Positions 34,001-44,374 of a stretch of 64,000 nt of DNA are shown here, one piece after another. The first letter of the stretch is position 1. Each line of letters opens with the position of its first letter. Origin of the DNA: Plazaster borealis (taxonomy: Eukaryota; Echinodermata; Asteroidea; Forcipulatida; Labidiasteridae). A program made the position numbers and the translations under genes. Under the pieces are notes generated by a model. That model searched no databases. It was not told where the DNA came from and worked only from the letters and a program-made list of their open reading frames with translations. Location of the stretch: contig CM037472.1 of NCBI GenBank assembly GCA_021014325.1, positions 20,073,063 through 20,137,062 on the forward strand, read 5' to 3'.

Positions 34001-37000
34001 GGTGGTGAGTCTCGCTTCCATTAATCCTGCAATAATTATACCGTTGCAGCAACATGCCGTGTTTGATGTCTTCCCCTTCTAATTCTTGCTCATCCCACCC
34101 CTCCCTTTAACTCCATCACAGACTCCCCATCCCCAAACTGTCACCGCCAACGATAACAGTTAAGCTACTACCTCTTCCCTATAGATATATTCTACCCGGA
34201 CGTTCCAGCAAACACAAGTACTTGTTGTGGACATTATCTTCTCCAAGACACTCATCTGTGTGATATAAAAGCAAACCATCCTGTGAAGAAGATGTCACCA
34301 ACAGACGATCGGCTCTGCTTGAACAGGAACTGGCGTCGAACAAAGAGCTACAATTCCCAAACACAGGTACATTCTCCGTTTTGTGTTGATTAAAACCCTT
34401 ACTCCCTAGGCCCACTTGCCTACAAGTGACCTCAATCCTCCAATATCCTCCTCTCCTATGTCACTCCACACCAAAATTTCAAGACTTTGATGAGATTGGA
34501 ATGCCTGACCCTTTGCTATTTGGGCATACAATCCTTAATAATCAGCAATTAGTAGAGGATTTTGGAGAAGTTTGGAGGGTTACCTTGTGGCTGTGAAATA
34601 AAAAAATTGGACTGTTGATTGATTTACTAACAATGATAAAATGTTTTATTGTAGGTTTGTTTTCATGGGATGGTAAGATCAAAGAACCGGGTCAGTAACG
34701 GATGTGGACCTCACATCCTGGATCCTCTGACTGAGATGTGCTGCTTGGGCACCATTCATTCCGTTGAAGACAAGAACGGCAACCAACGTATGTGCTGTCA
34801 TCGCAGCACTCGTTCTTACGTGCCACGATACCAGAGTTGCTGCAGTGGGAGAGTGGATAACACACCTGCCCTTACGTCAAAGTATGTCAAACTAATTGTT
34901 AATTGCACAAAAGTAATTGTTTTTGGTTTACAAAAATGATTTTGGGGTTATCATCCATCATTCATAAAAATAAAATCCCTATAAAATTTCAATGAGAAAA
35001 TAGAATAACTGTTGCAAACTAATTACCAACCAAAAGGACCTATGGTTAAATGCAAAAGATAGTTAATGGCCTGAAGTTTCGACCCTGGCAGAGTCTTTCT
35101 CTTTAAAAATTCAACTTAAATTTAGTTTGTTCACAAATGCAACTTCATGTTTATGATTTTGTCCAAGCGCCTTAAACACGTTTCAGTTGATGTACGATTC
35201 ATAACACTCCAACATATTAAATTTTACTATTTGTTTCCAAATAGTAGATTTAGGATCGATATTTACTAACACCCTGAAATCTGCCTTCATTTCAGATGCT
35301 GTAGAAACAGAGCCTATGATACAACAACCCAAACCTGTGATCAAAATGGAATGATCCGTCCGATCTCAGAGGTGGCGCTGTATCCGCTACTGTGTGGCAA
35401 TGAACCCTACAATCCGTCTGACCAACAGTGCTGCGGGCTGATCCTGATTGGTCCTCACCAGACATGCTGCCGAGGGGTGGTGTACGAAACGGGTGTCAAC
35501 AAATTCGGGGCAGGGGGGTGTTGTGGTGGGGTCAGAGGTTACAACCCAGAGCACGACCTTTGCTGTGGGGGTGTTTTGCAGGAACGAGTTGCAAAAGGTA
35601 AATTTACTGTTTTGTTTCCCATTTGTTCTGCAATGGGAGACTTTTGAACGCTTGGTGGGCAGCAGACTTACCACATAAATTGCCATTGTTTACATCGTCC
35701 TGAGCATGTGCACATTAACGAGAACAATGGATTTACCTGGTAAGTCTGCTGCCACCTAGCGTCCATAAAGTCTCCCATTGTTTTCCAATACGCCCCAAAC
35801 TCCTCCCCCACTCTAGCCTCAACCCATCCCATAATTCAGTATTTAAAAGGCTGTTAAGATAAAACAAAGCAAATTTGTTGTATTTGTTGATATAGTTCTT
35901 TTCCTTCATTCAGGAAAATTGACAGCGGTGGAGAATAATATTGCAAACAATTTAAAATTTACAGAAAAAATTGATTGTAACCAACAGCCTTCTCCCTTAA
36001 CAGTGGTCTTCTAGCCAAATGCCAGTTTAAAGACCCGAGGACCAGTCAAAGGGTCCGGTCACTGTGAAAAGCATCTCTATGCTATATAAAGTATGGTGAA
36101 AAAAGTGGCGGACTAGTGAAATGACAAGCTTAACTGAAGGGCAAACCCTTACCACACACAATATGCAAATCAGATGAAACTTCATTATACCTGTCTTTAT
36201 TATTTGTCTTCACAGGGACGACTTGTTGCGGCACAGCAGTAATGAAACAGGCCGATTCAAGTGTGGTTTGCTGCAATGGAAGACTCCAATCATCTTTAGG
36301 GGGTTTCAGGAGAGACTGCAGTGGAGGGATAGCATTTAACCAAATAACAGAAACTGTATGTGATGGAGTTGTCTACCCGCAACCAAATGGTGCCTGCTGT
36401 GGAAAATCCCTGTACAACAGTATCAATGAAATCTGCTGCAGGGGAGAAATGTAAGCAACCAGCCTCCCACCCCCTCAGGTTGATTAAAACAATAACAAAA
36501 AACAAAACCTTTACTCAGCGAGGAAACAAAAACTCGGCTTTAAGTTCTGTTTTGCTTCCTGCCTGATTTATGTCATCAATCAGATTATTGGCCAACACTA
36601 AATCAAACTTGCAAAATAGAAAAACATCAAAAAGCAGTCCTTCCTCAAAGCTGTTTACACCTTTTTCCTTATCAAGTGATAAACAACAAATAAAAACCTT
36701 TTTTTCCTTGTCCTATTTACCTTATCTTTCATTTTGGTAACCTGTTTTATTACCCAATGTCCTGTCACCATATTCTGGCGAGTTTACACTTTACACAACA
36801 AACAAATCTGCCAGTAATGGTTGTTTTTCTCATAAATAGTTATATCTCTGTAGACTTTACATGAAATCAGTGGAGATTTCTTTTATGAGAGGATTCCATT
36901 CCTGAAAAGGACATTTACTGTGAATAACAATTTCAATTTTACAGAAATTAACAAATTTCTTTCGCAAAAAAACCAACTAGGCCTATCATTAATGTTTTTT

Positions 37001-38163
37001 CACAAACTTATCAGCGGATAGTATACACAACACAGAAAGTAAAATCTGATTTTGCAATTTCCTCAATATGGCCATAAAGAAAGGACCAGCCTACACACCT
37101 GACAGCTAAACAATGAAACCAGATTTCGTCTACGCAAGTTCAACAGTTAATTTCCTTTATGAAAGTGTAACATAAAATGACTATGGAATTTAGGACACCA
37201 CACACTTACACCAACAATCAGAGACACATTGAAGCGGTCAACCCCTGATTTGAAGTTTACACAAGAAAAAAGTCGTACAAAACTCCAACATCACAATCTT
37301 TCTTTCAGTGGTGACATTGCTTAATTTTCTCTGACCAACTACACATAGTTCAGACATATGCAAAATGTTGTTCATAATATAAAAAAACTAAAGGGAACTG
37401 CCTACCACACAAAACTTTTGAAGTGTATCTCAGTTTCCTGTGACACTGAAATAAAGGGGAAAGGAAAACATCATCTGATCGGCTGCAAAGATGCATGCCT
37501 GCTCCAAAGTGCTTTTGGTTTGAGGCTGTGATAATTCAAAATCCAAATGTATGCACTCTAAAAAACCAGTGTGCCCAGCCCCAGGCTAAGAGTGGATGGC
37601 TTAATAGAGCAGCTTATCCCTCAAAATGAGACAAAACCATGAGGAGAATTTTGGAGGACTTGGGAGGGTTTGCAATACTTTTAAAAACGATAATTATCCT
37701 CATGTTTTCAAACTTCCATGACAGATATCCTAAGGAGACACAACATACCATGTGCTGTGGATCGACACCATACGACTCCATGGCCTCAGACCAGCACTGC
37801 TGTGAGGACACCCTGCATGACAACCGAAATGGTTCCATGAGTTGCTGTGGAAACCAACACTACGATCCTCAACGCCATCACTGCTGTTCACATACGATTC
37901 GCGCCAGGATTTACTTACTGGCAGTTTTGGGGAGTAGAACTTGCCAGAGTTTGCAGTCGAGCAACGATGAATCAATGATAATGTATACACTTTGTGATGG
38001 AAGAAGGCACCTTCCAACTGCTACCGGGGCATGCTGTGGGGCTATGTACATAGACACTGAGACATCGGTGTGCTGTGGGGGTCTAGTCAGGCTGAAATCG
38101 TACGGAAAGAACTCTGCGTGCTGCAACGGAAACGTTGTAGATGCCTCGGTGACAACGTGTTAA
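21992..38163 (+). CDS. Galaxin A: secreted galaxin-like dicysteine-repeat protein, 12 exons, complete
   Basis: Coding join: 21992-22043, 24841-24969, 28884-29036, 29849-30033, 31991-32168, 32792-32989, 33440-33679, 34185-34366, 34655-34881, 35296-35597, 36216-36450, 37725-38163. Total 2520 nt, 839 residues. All junctions are GT-AG and every phase matches. Seen: a signal peptide (LLFMLAFVRG), then 55 cysteine motifs, 43 of them Cys-Cys, in units such as CCGGDIPYDLTSQMCC and CCGDRPYDPVTQTCC; 98 cysteines after the signal. There are no transmembrane segments; NLS and NTS sequons are present. Known: galaxins are extracellular dicysteine-repeat proteins first found in coral skeleton matrix, with a relative implicated in squid-Vibrio symbiosis. 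A matrix or mucosal role here is inference. The start was chosen for the signal peptide and TATA spacing. The frame is open back to 21851, with an in-frame ATG at 21863 that would add 43 residues. Confidence 0.92.
24841..24969 (+). CDS. Galaxin A exon 2
   Basis: Phase 1 at both ends, 129 nt. Carries motif 1 with a single cysteine (HLSCQDPM), motif 2 (SQVCCDG) and the first cysteine of motif 3. The donor splits the second cysteine codon of motif 3. Confidence 0.93.
25576..27591 (+). repeat. Tandem duplication (about 913-bp period) in galaxin A intron 2
   Basis: Copy 1 is 25576-26488 and copy 2 is 26489-27591, nearly identical, so the duplication is recent. Copy 2 has a 19-bp deletion and the 200-bp insertion at 27209-27408. 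Each copy carries an F2 foldback element. Confidence 0.92.
27209..27408. mobile_element. GC-rich MITE with CAGGGGCGGATCC ends
   Basis: Ends 'caggggcggatccagg' and 'cctggatccgcgcctg' are inverted repeats. AACTC is duplicated on both sides, and the uninterrupted site is preserved in the sister duplicate near 26310. The interior is polypurine/polypyrimidine and G-rich. Confidence 0.85.
27733..28140. mobile_element. M1-type MITE (copy e)
   Basis: Ends 'gtatacgtttggtaattact' and 'attaccaaacgtatac', with TTAA on the left only. Interior as in copies a and c. In intron 2 of galaxin A. Confidence 0.75.
28379..28753. mobile_element. TTAA-flanked M1 MITE (copy f)
   Basis: Ends 'aggcatcgtacacgtttggt' and 'accaaacgtgtacgatacat'. 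The interior palindrome matches copy b but in reverse orientation. It ends about 130 bp before exon 3 of galaxin A. Confidence 0.85.
28884..29036 (+). CDS. Galaxin A exon 3
   Basis: 153 nt, phase 1 at both ends. Completes motif 3 (CCGKLLYD) and carries motifs 4-6 (SSSCCGQ, RRQCCGG, SQMCCGS). It contains an NLS glycosylation sequon. Confidence 0.93.
29573..29745. mobile_element. Foldback element
   Basis: Left 'ctttgctgtgtagatctgtt' and right 'gaacaaatctacacagcaaa' are inverse, and the pairing extends outward ('ggtaacaacatgtgt' and 'acacgcgttgttac'). In intron 3 of galaxin A. Confidence 0.65.
29849..30033 (+). CDS. Galaxin A exon 4
   Basis: 185 nt, phase 1 in, phase 0 out. Motifs 7-10 (LNTCCG, HDTCCS, KGQCCGSDLTYDP, IQSCCQ). 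In galaxin B exons 3 and 4 are one exon. Confidence 0.93.
30632..31015 (+). repeat. About 180-bp tandem repeat, 2.1 copies
   Basis: 'gcagcactgccctctactgt' recurs at about 30632, 30812 and 30991. The intervening sequence ('attattattgttcctg', 'tcttggtaattcactccaag') is nearly identical. In intron 4 of galaxin A. Confidence 0.85.
31665..31900. mobile_element. Foldback MITE, family F3, copy 1
   Basis: Left 'gaccacatgagggcgctttc' and right 'cgacctcatgacggtcaaaa' pair imperfectly. Related sequence lies at about 42015-42200 and, as a left half only, at 60560-60680. Confidence 0.6.
31991..32168 (+). CDS. Galaxin A exon 5
   Basis: 178 nt, phase 0 in, phase 1 out. Motifs 11-14 (RMACCGGRSYDTSNQLCC, RTECCGTVPFDPRTEFCC). 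The matching exon of galaxin B is 59249-59444. Confidence 0.95.
32375..32780. mobile_element. M3 MITE, copy 2, ending at a splice acceptor
   Basis: Ends 'ggtagggtcatag' and 'tatgaccctacc'; TTAA is kept on the right only. It shares its interior with 5648-6062. Its right end is 11 bp from the acceptor of galaxin A exon 6. Confidence 0.75.
32792..32989 (+). CDS. Galaxin A exon 6
   Basis: 198 nt, phase 1 at both ends. Motifs 15-19 (GKCCDGQVYHP, RASCCLG, VQRCCGQ, SVCCGG, TQCCGQ). The acceptor lies only 11 bp after the end of an M3 MITE. Confidence 0.93.
33080..33262. mobile_element. Foldback MITE, family F1, copy 2 (shortened)
   Basis: Shares 'gacgaacacccaaacacaat' and 'ggaggttgctatacaaaagc' with the copies at 193 and 61780. 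It lies in an intron of galaxin A, and the right arm is mostly missing. Confidence 0.65.
33440..33679 (+). CDS. Galaxin A exon 7
   Basis: 240 nt, phase 1 at both ends. Motifs 20-24 (THLCCAG, NDICCGDRPYDPVTQTCC, GGHCCRD, KATCCVG). Confidence 0.94.
34185..34366 (+). CDS. Galaxin A exon 8 (degenerate module)
   Basis: 182 nt, phase 1 in, phase 0 out. Motif 25 is CC (TSTCCGHY); motifs 26 (THLCDI) and 27 (DRLCLN) have one cysteine each. Ends with the basic stretch RNWRRTKSYNSQTQ, whose YNS..Q is kept in galaxin B. Confidence 0.9.
34655..34881 (+). CDS. Galaxin A exon 9
   Basis: 227 nt, phase 0 in, phase 2 out, exactly the length and phases of exon 8 of galaxin B. Single-cysteine motifs 28 (VCFHGMVR) and 29 (SNGCGP), then CC motifs 30-32. 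Confidence 0.93.
35296..35597 (+). CDS. Galaxin A exon 10
   Basis: 302 nt, phase 2 in, phase 1 out. Motif 33 CC (KCCRNRAYD), single motifs 34 (TQTCDQ) and 35 (PLLCGNEPYNP), then CC motifs 36-39. Motif 36 (QQCCGLILIGPHQTCC) appears to end one unit and begin the next, which shifts the unit register. Confidence 0.94.
35630..35780. mobile_element. Foldback MITE after galaxin A exon 10
   Basis: 'caatgggagacttttgaacg' at the left and 'gtccataaagtctcccattg' at the right are inverse, as are 'gcagcagacttacca' and 'tggtaagtctgctgc'. A related, more diverged copy lies at about 62140-62300. Confidence 0.75.
36216..36450 (+). CDS. Galaxin A exon 11
   Basis: 235 nt, phase 1 in, phase 2 out. CC motifs 40 and 41, single motifs 42 (RRDCSGG) and 43 (ETVCDG), CC motifs 44 and 45. 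Confidence 0.93.
37725..38163 (+). CDS. Galaxin A exon 12 (terminal)
   Basis: 439 nt including the TAA stop. CC motifs 46-49, single motifs 50 (SRTCQS) and 51 (YTLCDG), CC motifs 52-54, and the last residue is motif 55, a single cysteine (VTTC then stop). The loop between 49 and 50 is unusually hydrophobic (IYLLAVLG). Confidence 0.93.
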
Positions 38164-41111
38164 ATTGTATTAGGCTAAATTGTATGGACTATACATATGG
38201 AGGCACTTCATGTACGGACTCAAACAGAACATTTATAACACTTAGAAACTTTTAAATAATAATTGCTGGTTGGAAACCTGGAAGTAATATTTTTTTATTT
38301 ATTACTAGGTAACAGATACCCCAGAGTCCTTGTGTTGCTATTTACAATGTATTATAACATTTTCAATTTAATTGCTTTTAGTAGATATATTTTTATATAA
38401 TTCACCAATTTAGTCAGGAGGTAAGGTCAAACCGACTCTTGTTTGGAGACAATAATATTGAAAAGAAACTTTTGTCTGAAATATTTATGTATTCATTTGA
38501 ACCCCAAATGTTGTTTACATGTATGTCCCATCAAAATTTCGCAATCTTTCCGCTCTAACGTTAGTGACTGGGAATGAATTGAATCAAGGAAAAGCAAGTG
38601 TTGATCAAATTCCTGGGTTTAACTGAAACTGATTAAAATTAAAGGTGTTACATAGTGCACTTACAAACTTTAGAAAACAAACATGCAAAATCATAGTTCA
38701 TTCATGTGCATTACTGCTGAGATAGCCCATATGCACATCCCGATGCGCATGATCGGGGCACAAACGATTCTGTGTGAAATCAACAAGCAATACCGGCAAC
38801 CATCATGGCGTGCTGATTTTGAAAACAGTGCGGTACACAACTATAAATCCTGGCATACTCTACAAGTACACTACAGCATGGCATCCTTGGCAGCTTGAGT
38901 TGTTTGCTAACTATACTCGGTTTCCCAAGATGCATTGTGGTATATTTTTAAGATGGCGCTTGTGCATATTATGGCAGTCAAGGTGATCAAATATTGTTTT
39001 AAATATAAGAGTGCTCAAATTGTACATTTCCTTATTTAAACCTCCTACTGTCCGACCATTCCATATATCATTCACTGTGGTTTTGAGTTCTAGATAAAAC
39101 TATGCCAGCCTACAATTTGATATCATGTGGTGAATGAATCTACACAGTACTCACTATAGGAGTTAGTTCTGTGCACAGTTGTGCCACAGTAGACAACCGG
39201 TGCCCTTAGGGTTTCAAATGGTTGCTCAATTGCTCAGAAATGTTCCCAGGAGTTTGAGGGATGGCAGGTTAAGCAGATTTTCAAATTTCAATGAACGGTT
39301 TTCCATTAAATAATACACCCCACGGTTTACTCCCATTTAATACAATTCAATTCAACTATGCAAAGACCGATGTGCACAAAGTTACACGTAGTACAGTATT
39401 CAGTAAAGAAGAAAAAAACATGTACACCATGTATATTTTTGTATTTAAATACACTGTGGTGGTAGGGAAGAGTTTTGTGAAAGTTATCCTCTCCAAGACT
39501 CCATCTATTCCTTCCCCTTTACTATCATTATTTATTTCATTCCACTTCTCAAAAGTACAAACAGATAAATAAATAAAAGTGTAAATGTACATTGCACAAG
39601 ACAAAATGTACAACTAACGTAAAACTTTTGTTTCTTAAAAAAAAAATAGGTTCAACCTGCCCATAAAAAGAACAATCCAAACAAACTGGTGGTTAAAAAT
39701 AGATCAACTAAAATCAAAGAAGGAAACAAAAAACACATTTGCAAGTTTCAATTTCCTGCTTTGTCAAATGTACAACAGACAACATTTTCAACAAATCTGT
39801 CCCTTCCAATCTCACGCAGAGTACTCTGTACCATTCACGAAAGAAGGTGCAGATTTCAGGACAGTCCCTAAATTCCACCAGGGGAAATATATTTCATTTG
39901 TGTAATTGAGGAAAAGGTGTTCGTTCCTCAGTTTAATTTTGTAATTACAGGTAGCTTCCCTAAAAGAGTGGATGCATTAAGAATGCTTTCACAACAAATT
40001 AACACCATTTAGTACTTGGGGGAAAAAAATTAATTGTTTTTCTCATCCTGTGATTCATCTATTACTGCTTTTACATTTATTGCTTTAATCGGAACACTGT
40101 TAAAAACACAAAGAAATCTAATTCTGTACTACATTTTAGTATGCTGACTTGTTAGTGTTCAATTTAGTAACTGGCATAGACAAAACACACAAATGGTGCG
40201 TGTAATTGGGGAAAAAACCCAATTTCAATCGGAAAGCTCACTAATTATAAAGTTTATACCAGTACCAATCATACCAATATTTCCATCTGAAATCTGAATT
40301 TACATGTTTTGAGAAAAGACAAAACAATTGCATATGAAGACCCCACTGAAGATATTACATTTCAATGGCAATAGATAAAAAGCCAGAAATGACAAACATA
40401 CCTTTTTTTGTGAATTTGATGATATTTTCACAGGTTGGATGCGTGATGTGTTTATTGAAAAACAAGAGGATGGAAATAACTTTACTCATCCAAAAAATAT
40501 TTGTGTACTACTTCCATCTATCAACTGAATTTTAAAAACTTGTCAAGTATGTTTTGTCTTTTGCCAGTGAACATCATTTTTCTACAACAACAAATTTTAC
40601 AAAACCTGAATCTTTGCAAGCATGTGGCCTCAATCCTCCTATAGCAACTCCACACCAAACTGTTTGGGCTCAGATAAATCAGTAAACAAGCTTTTGCTAC
40701 TTCAATTTAAACAGTCACCCTGCTACAAACTTTTAAAAAAACCTCTGTCAATTGAATGCTGAAACCACAACTCTATTGTGCTTTCTTTTATTTGGTGTTT
40801 TTTGTTATCAATTTATGAGTAATGGCTGTGAATATTTCTTTGTGTAATTTTTTTTTGTAGGAATGAAAGGATATTGACTTTCCCTTTACAAGGACAATCA
40901 AGTTGGTTTGAATTGCAATGCATCTGGTGTTTTTGTCTTTTAATTTTAAAAATCTTCAGTTCTAATATAAAATTTCCCATCACAAGAATGACGTCATTTT
41001 TTAGTAGGCATTTTATGCCACATTGTTATAAAGTCGGTCGCATGTGTAACTCAGGGACCCCTGTACACCAGCACCGAGTCCAACCACTTATTGATACTTT
41101 GGACATATTGA

Positions 41112-41276
41112 TCAGGGCCCAAATTCAAAGAGCAGGCTTAAGCAGATAAAATTTTCTGCTAAGCAAAAATAAGCAGGATACCAGTTGCAAACAGTACATA
41201 AAATGTAATAGTTTGGCTGGTAACCTTCTCCTGGTAGCAGATTTGTGTGCTTAAGCAACTCTATGAAATTGGGCCA
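41112..41276. mobile_element. F2 foldback element copy
   Basis: 'cagggcccaaattcaaagag' on the left and 'ctctatgaaattgggcc' on the right are inverse. The interior contains 'gcttaagcag' and 'tgcttaagca' arms typical of the family. Confidence 0.7.
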
Positions 41277-42014
41277 TGTTGATTGACTATTGAGTTACAG
41301 CAAAAAACTTTGACTTTTCATATTGTATATTAGATCCGCGTAGCTATAAATAAATGATTTGACGTAAGCACACTGTGCTATATTGAAACCAATACTTTTG
41401 ATAAGACCAGGAATACTCACTAGCAGAGCTGAAGCTTCAGATTACACCCTGATTCCTATTACATAAACCCTTTTAACTGATTGATGCCGATTACATGGTA
41501 TGGCAATATTCACTACAATGATCAACGCATCGTTAAACGTCATTCCAATGTTTTGTTATTATACTCAGACTCCAATAACAACAAATAAACCGTACTGTCT
41601 TTGTTAAAGAAGTGACTGTGACACAGTGAAAGATCAAATTTGCGCCCCCCAAAAAATGTTAAATGTTCTGACGCTTCAAGCAGAAGTGTAAGATCATAAC
41701 AATTTTTTGCACTATCTGCAACGCCCGAGTGAGGACAGGCGTGGCAATCACGAGCTATGACAATTTGCTTTGATTTGCTGTATAACGTTAAATGGTGACG
41801 GGTTACGCTGAGTATAAGGCCTTTTATCCCTAAGGTGATAAAATGATTGTTTTAGTTTCTTATAGCTTAGCCTTACATCTTAAGTAGCTACAAAAAAGGC
41901 AAAAACAAAAAGTTATTTTTTTAAACTACAGTTATGTATTTGTAAGGGCTTGTAGGCTACATATTTGAAGGGCATTTTGTGTACACTTTGATAGTATGAG
42001 GTACCACAGAAGTT

Positions 42015-42200
42015 GACCATATTTTTGATCACATGAGGGCACATTTCCTAGAATCACAATTACAGTTTTATGTAAATCATTTTCTTAATTCAATGCCCAA
42101 ATAACCAAAAAAACAGTTTGTTTTACTTGTCGCATCGCGTAAATTTGGTTCAATCATGCCCTCACATGGTCAAAAATACTGCGAATTGTGTTCATGGTTC
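42015..42200. mobile_element. Foldback MITE, family F3, copy 2
   Basis: 'ttgatcacatgagggcacat' at the left and 'gccctcacatggtcaaaaat' at the right are inverse; the interior resembles the copy at 31665. Confidence 0.65.
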
Positions 42201-42556
42201 CAAAGGAATCGTATACTGTAGCTCTGTAGAGCAATAACTCCACGGTAGGATTCAGTATTTCTCTGAGTCCACTATGCAATGTGCTTTTTATTTCCTCTTA
42301 TAACAATTTACTGAAATAAAAATCTTCTTGTGGTTAAATTGAGCTGGTTGTTTCTTTCCGTTTGTGCTTTTAGTGCAGTTCTGCATTATTCAGGTCTTCA
42401 GAATCCAACCTATTATTTCACTACCTGTTGGGGATTGTGCTGTCAGGACAGAAAACAAGAGCTACAATTGCATCTTTAGACATGTATGTGAGAGGCAATT
42501 TGAAATGACTATTTTTCTCATAAAATTAAACTGTTTCAGATTCTAAAACAGTTTAA

Positions 42557-42915
42557 TTAAAGCACATACGTGTCGTATTGGTAATTGTCAAAGTCTCAAA
42601 GACCAGTATTCACGCTTGTTGTAACCCAACATATACATGAAATAACCAAAACCTGTGAAAGTTTAAAGTCAATCGGTCATTGAAGTCACGAGAAAAAAGT
42701 GGAAACAAAATCTTTAAATGTTTTCACTGTTTTCAAACATTGAGTTCTGGATCAAAACTAATTCTTTTACTCATTTCTAAAAAAACTATTGCATTTCAAG
42801 CAAAACCATTTCAAAGGGAGTTTCCCGCCTTGACTATCTTTATACCATGTACGTTGTGTGCAAAGCTGTGAACATTTATAGTTTTACTCTTACTAATGTT
42901 ATGCACACCCTTTAA
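42557..42915. mobile_element. Diverged TTAA-flanked M1-like MITE
   Basis: TTAA at both ends, with the left 'tattggtaattgtcaaagt' and interior 'aatcggtcattgaagt' resembling the M1 family. Confidence 0.55.
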
Positions 42916-43182
42916 TGAGGGTATAAAAAATGTTGTAATGGGGGAAATTCAGACACTTTCCATGGGAAAAAATGATAAAATATGATAAATTACAATTGAC
43001 AATTAGGCCTACATGAAAGGTATATAATGAAAACAAATCCTGATTTACATTTTATGACCCTTGACTCAAACTTGGACTTAAGTCACATTTTCAGTGGGGG
43101 GTGGGGGTGGACCTAAAACAAAAGGGATAATAGGTCAACGGTTGCTATCACAAAGGAAAACATTGTGGTCCACGGTTGCTAT

Positions 43183-43536
43183 CACAATAATAATAATAAT
43201 AACTAGTTCTTATATAGCGCATTTCACAATAACGCCTCAATGCGCTTTACATAAGTGCCCTGTTCATTGGGCCGATAACATTCCTTTAATCTTTCTCAGC
43301 TCTCTGAGGAGTATGCAGCCCCGAGCTGCCGTGGCGCTCCAAAGGCTTTTTTAAACACAATATCAACCTCTACCCTCGCAGGTACCCATTTATACCACTG
43401 GGTGAAGAGAAGCAATTACAGTAAAGTATCTTGCTCAAGGATACAAGTGTCATGACCGGGATTCGAACCCACACCTCGATGACTTAACCATCGGAACTTG
43501 AATTCGATGCTCTTAACCACTCGGCCACATGACACC
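43183..43536 (-). mobile_element. tRNA-derived SINE, family S2
   Basis: On the minus strand the head 'gtcatgtggccgagtggtta' followed by B-box GGTTCGAATCC is tRNA-Ser/Leu-like. The body ends in an (ATT)n tail at the low-coordinate side. A related partial copy is at 58607-58917. Confidence 0.75.
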
Positions 43537-44310
43537 CCAAAGAGTTGAACAAAGGAGGGTCCACACCCTCAATTGCCGGTGCTGACACACATGTGTGGGT
43601 GGGTACGGGTCAAAGCTATTCAGTGGGGGGTAGGGGGGGGGGCAGTGGACCTGGTTTTTGTCAGTGGTGGGGAGGGGGGGGGGTCATGCTCTCTTCCATT
43701 CTTGTGTATTTGGGGGGTTTTCTTCAGTTAATTGCTTTGGGTTTTTTCATAGGGGGGGATTCAGGGTTTTTTTCTTCATCATGGGGCACTGGATTGAAAT
43801 TTTGTTGGGGGAAGACATAGCTATGCTGTCATTGAGGGCTTTAGTCTCGATAACGACAAGAGGATTTCAACATCATTGGTTTTTGGAAGAGTTCATTAAT
43901 TCCCATCCTCTAGTCTTCAATAAAAAAAAACTACAAACAACCTGCACAAAAATTACATCAAATGTGATGACCACATTTTTGTGTGAAACAGAACAAAACA
44001 AATGTTTTGGGGGTTTTGGGGGGATTTTTTGTGATGATTATAATATTACCCTCTAGGCCATATTATACATGATGCAACATGTATATCACTTTTTTTATCA
44101 TTGTGTACACACAGCACACATCACAAGAACTGATTTTTTAAAAGTTCTGATGTGAATAAATGTTCATAAACCAAGTAAAACTTGCATAGGCCAGGTTTCC
44201 TTAAAAATTCTGTTTCCTTATTGAATTTTAAAAGTAATAAAACACAAGGGAAACTGATTGGATAAATTTTTAACTAATTTGAAGTTGAACCAAGAAAAAT
44301 TTACTACAGC

Positions 44311-44374
44311 AGGATTTGAACCAGTGACCTCTTGATTAACGTACCGGCACTCTACCAACTGAGCTATCTAGCCC
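44311..44374 (-). repeat. tRNA-like SINE head or tRNA pseudogene
   Basis: On the minus strand 'tagctcagttggtagagtgc' (A-box/D-arm) and 'ggttcaaatcc' (B-box/T-arm) are spaced as in a tRNA. The acceptor stem does not pair, so this is not counted as a functional tRNA gene. Confidence 0.5.

Noticed and set aside
40862..41149. A further exon of galaxin A after a TTTTTTTGTAG acceptor
   Set aside because: The frame has no dicysteine motif, and galaxin A already ends with a stop whose last residue fits the terminal single-cysteine pattern.
43545..44056. Gly/Phe-rich plus-strand frames
   Set aside because: They arise from runs of G and T. No partner exons, no conserved domain.
44311..44374. A tRNA gene on the minus strand
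   Set aside because: A and B boxes are present, but the acceptor stem does not pair. Treated as a SINE head or pseudogene.
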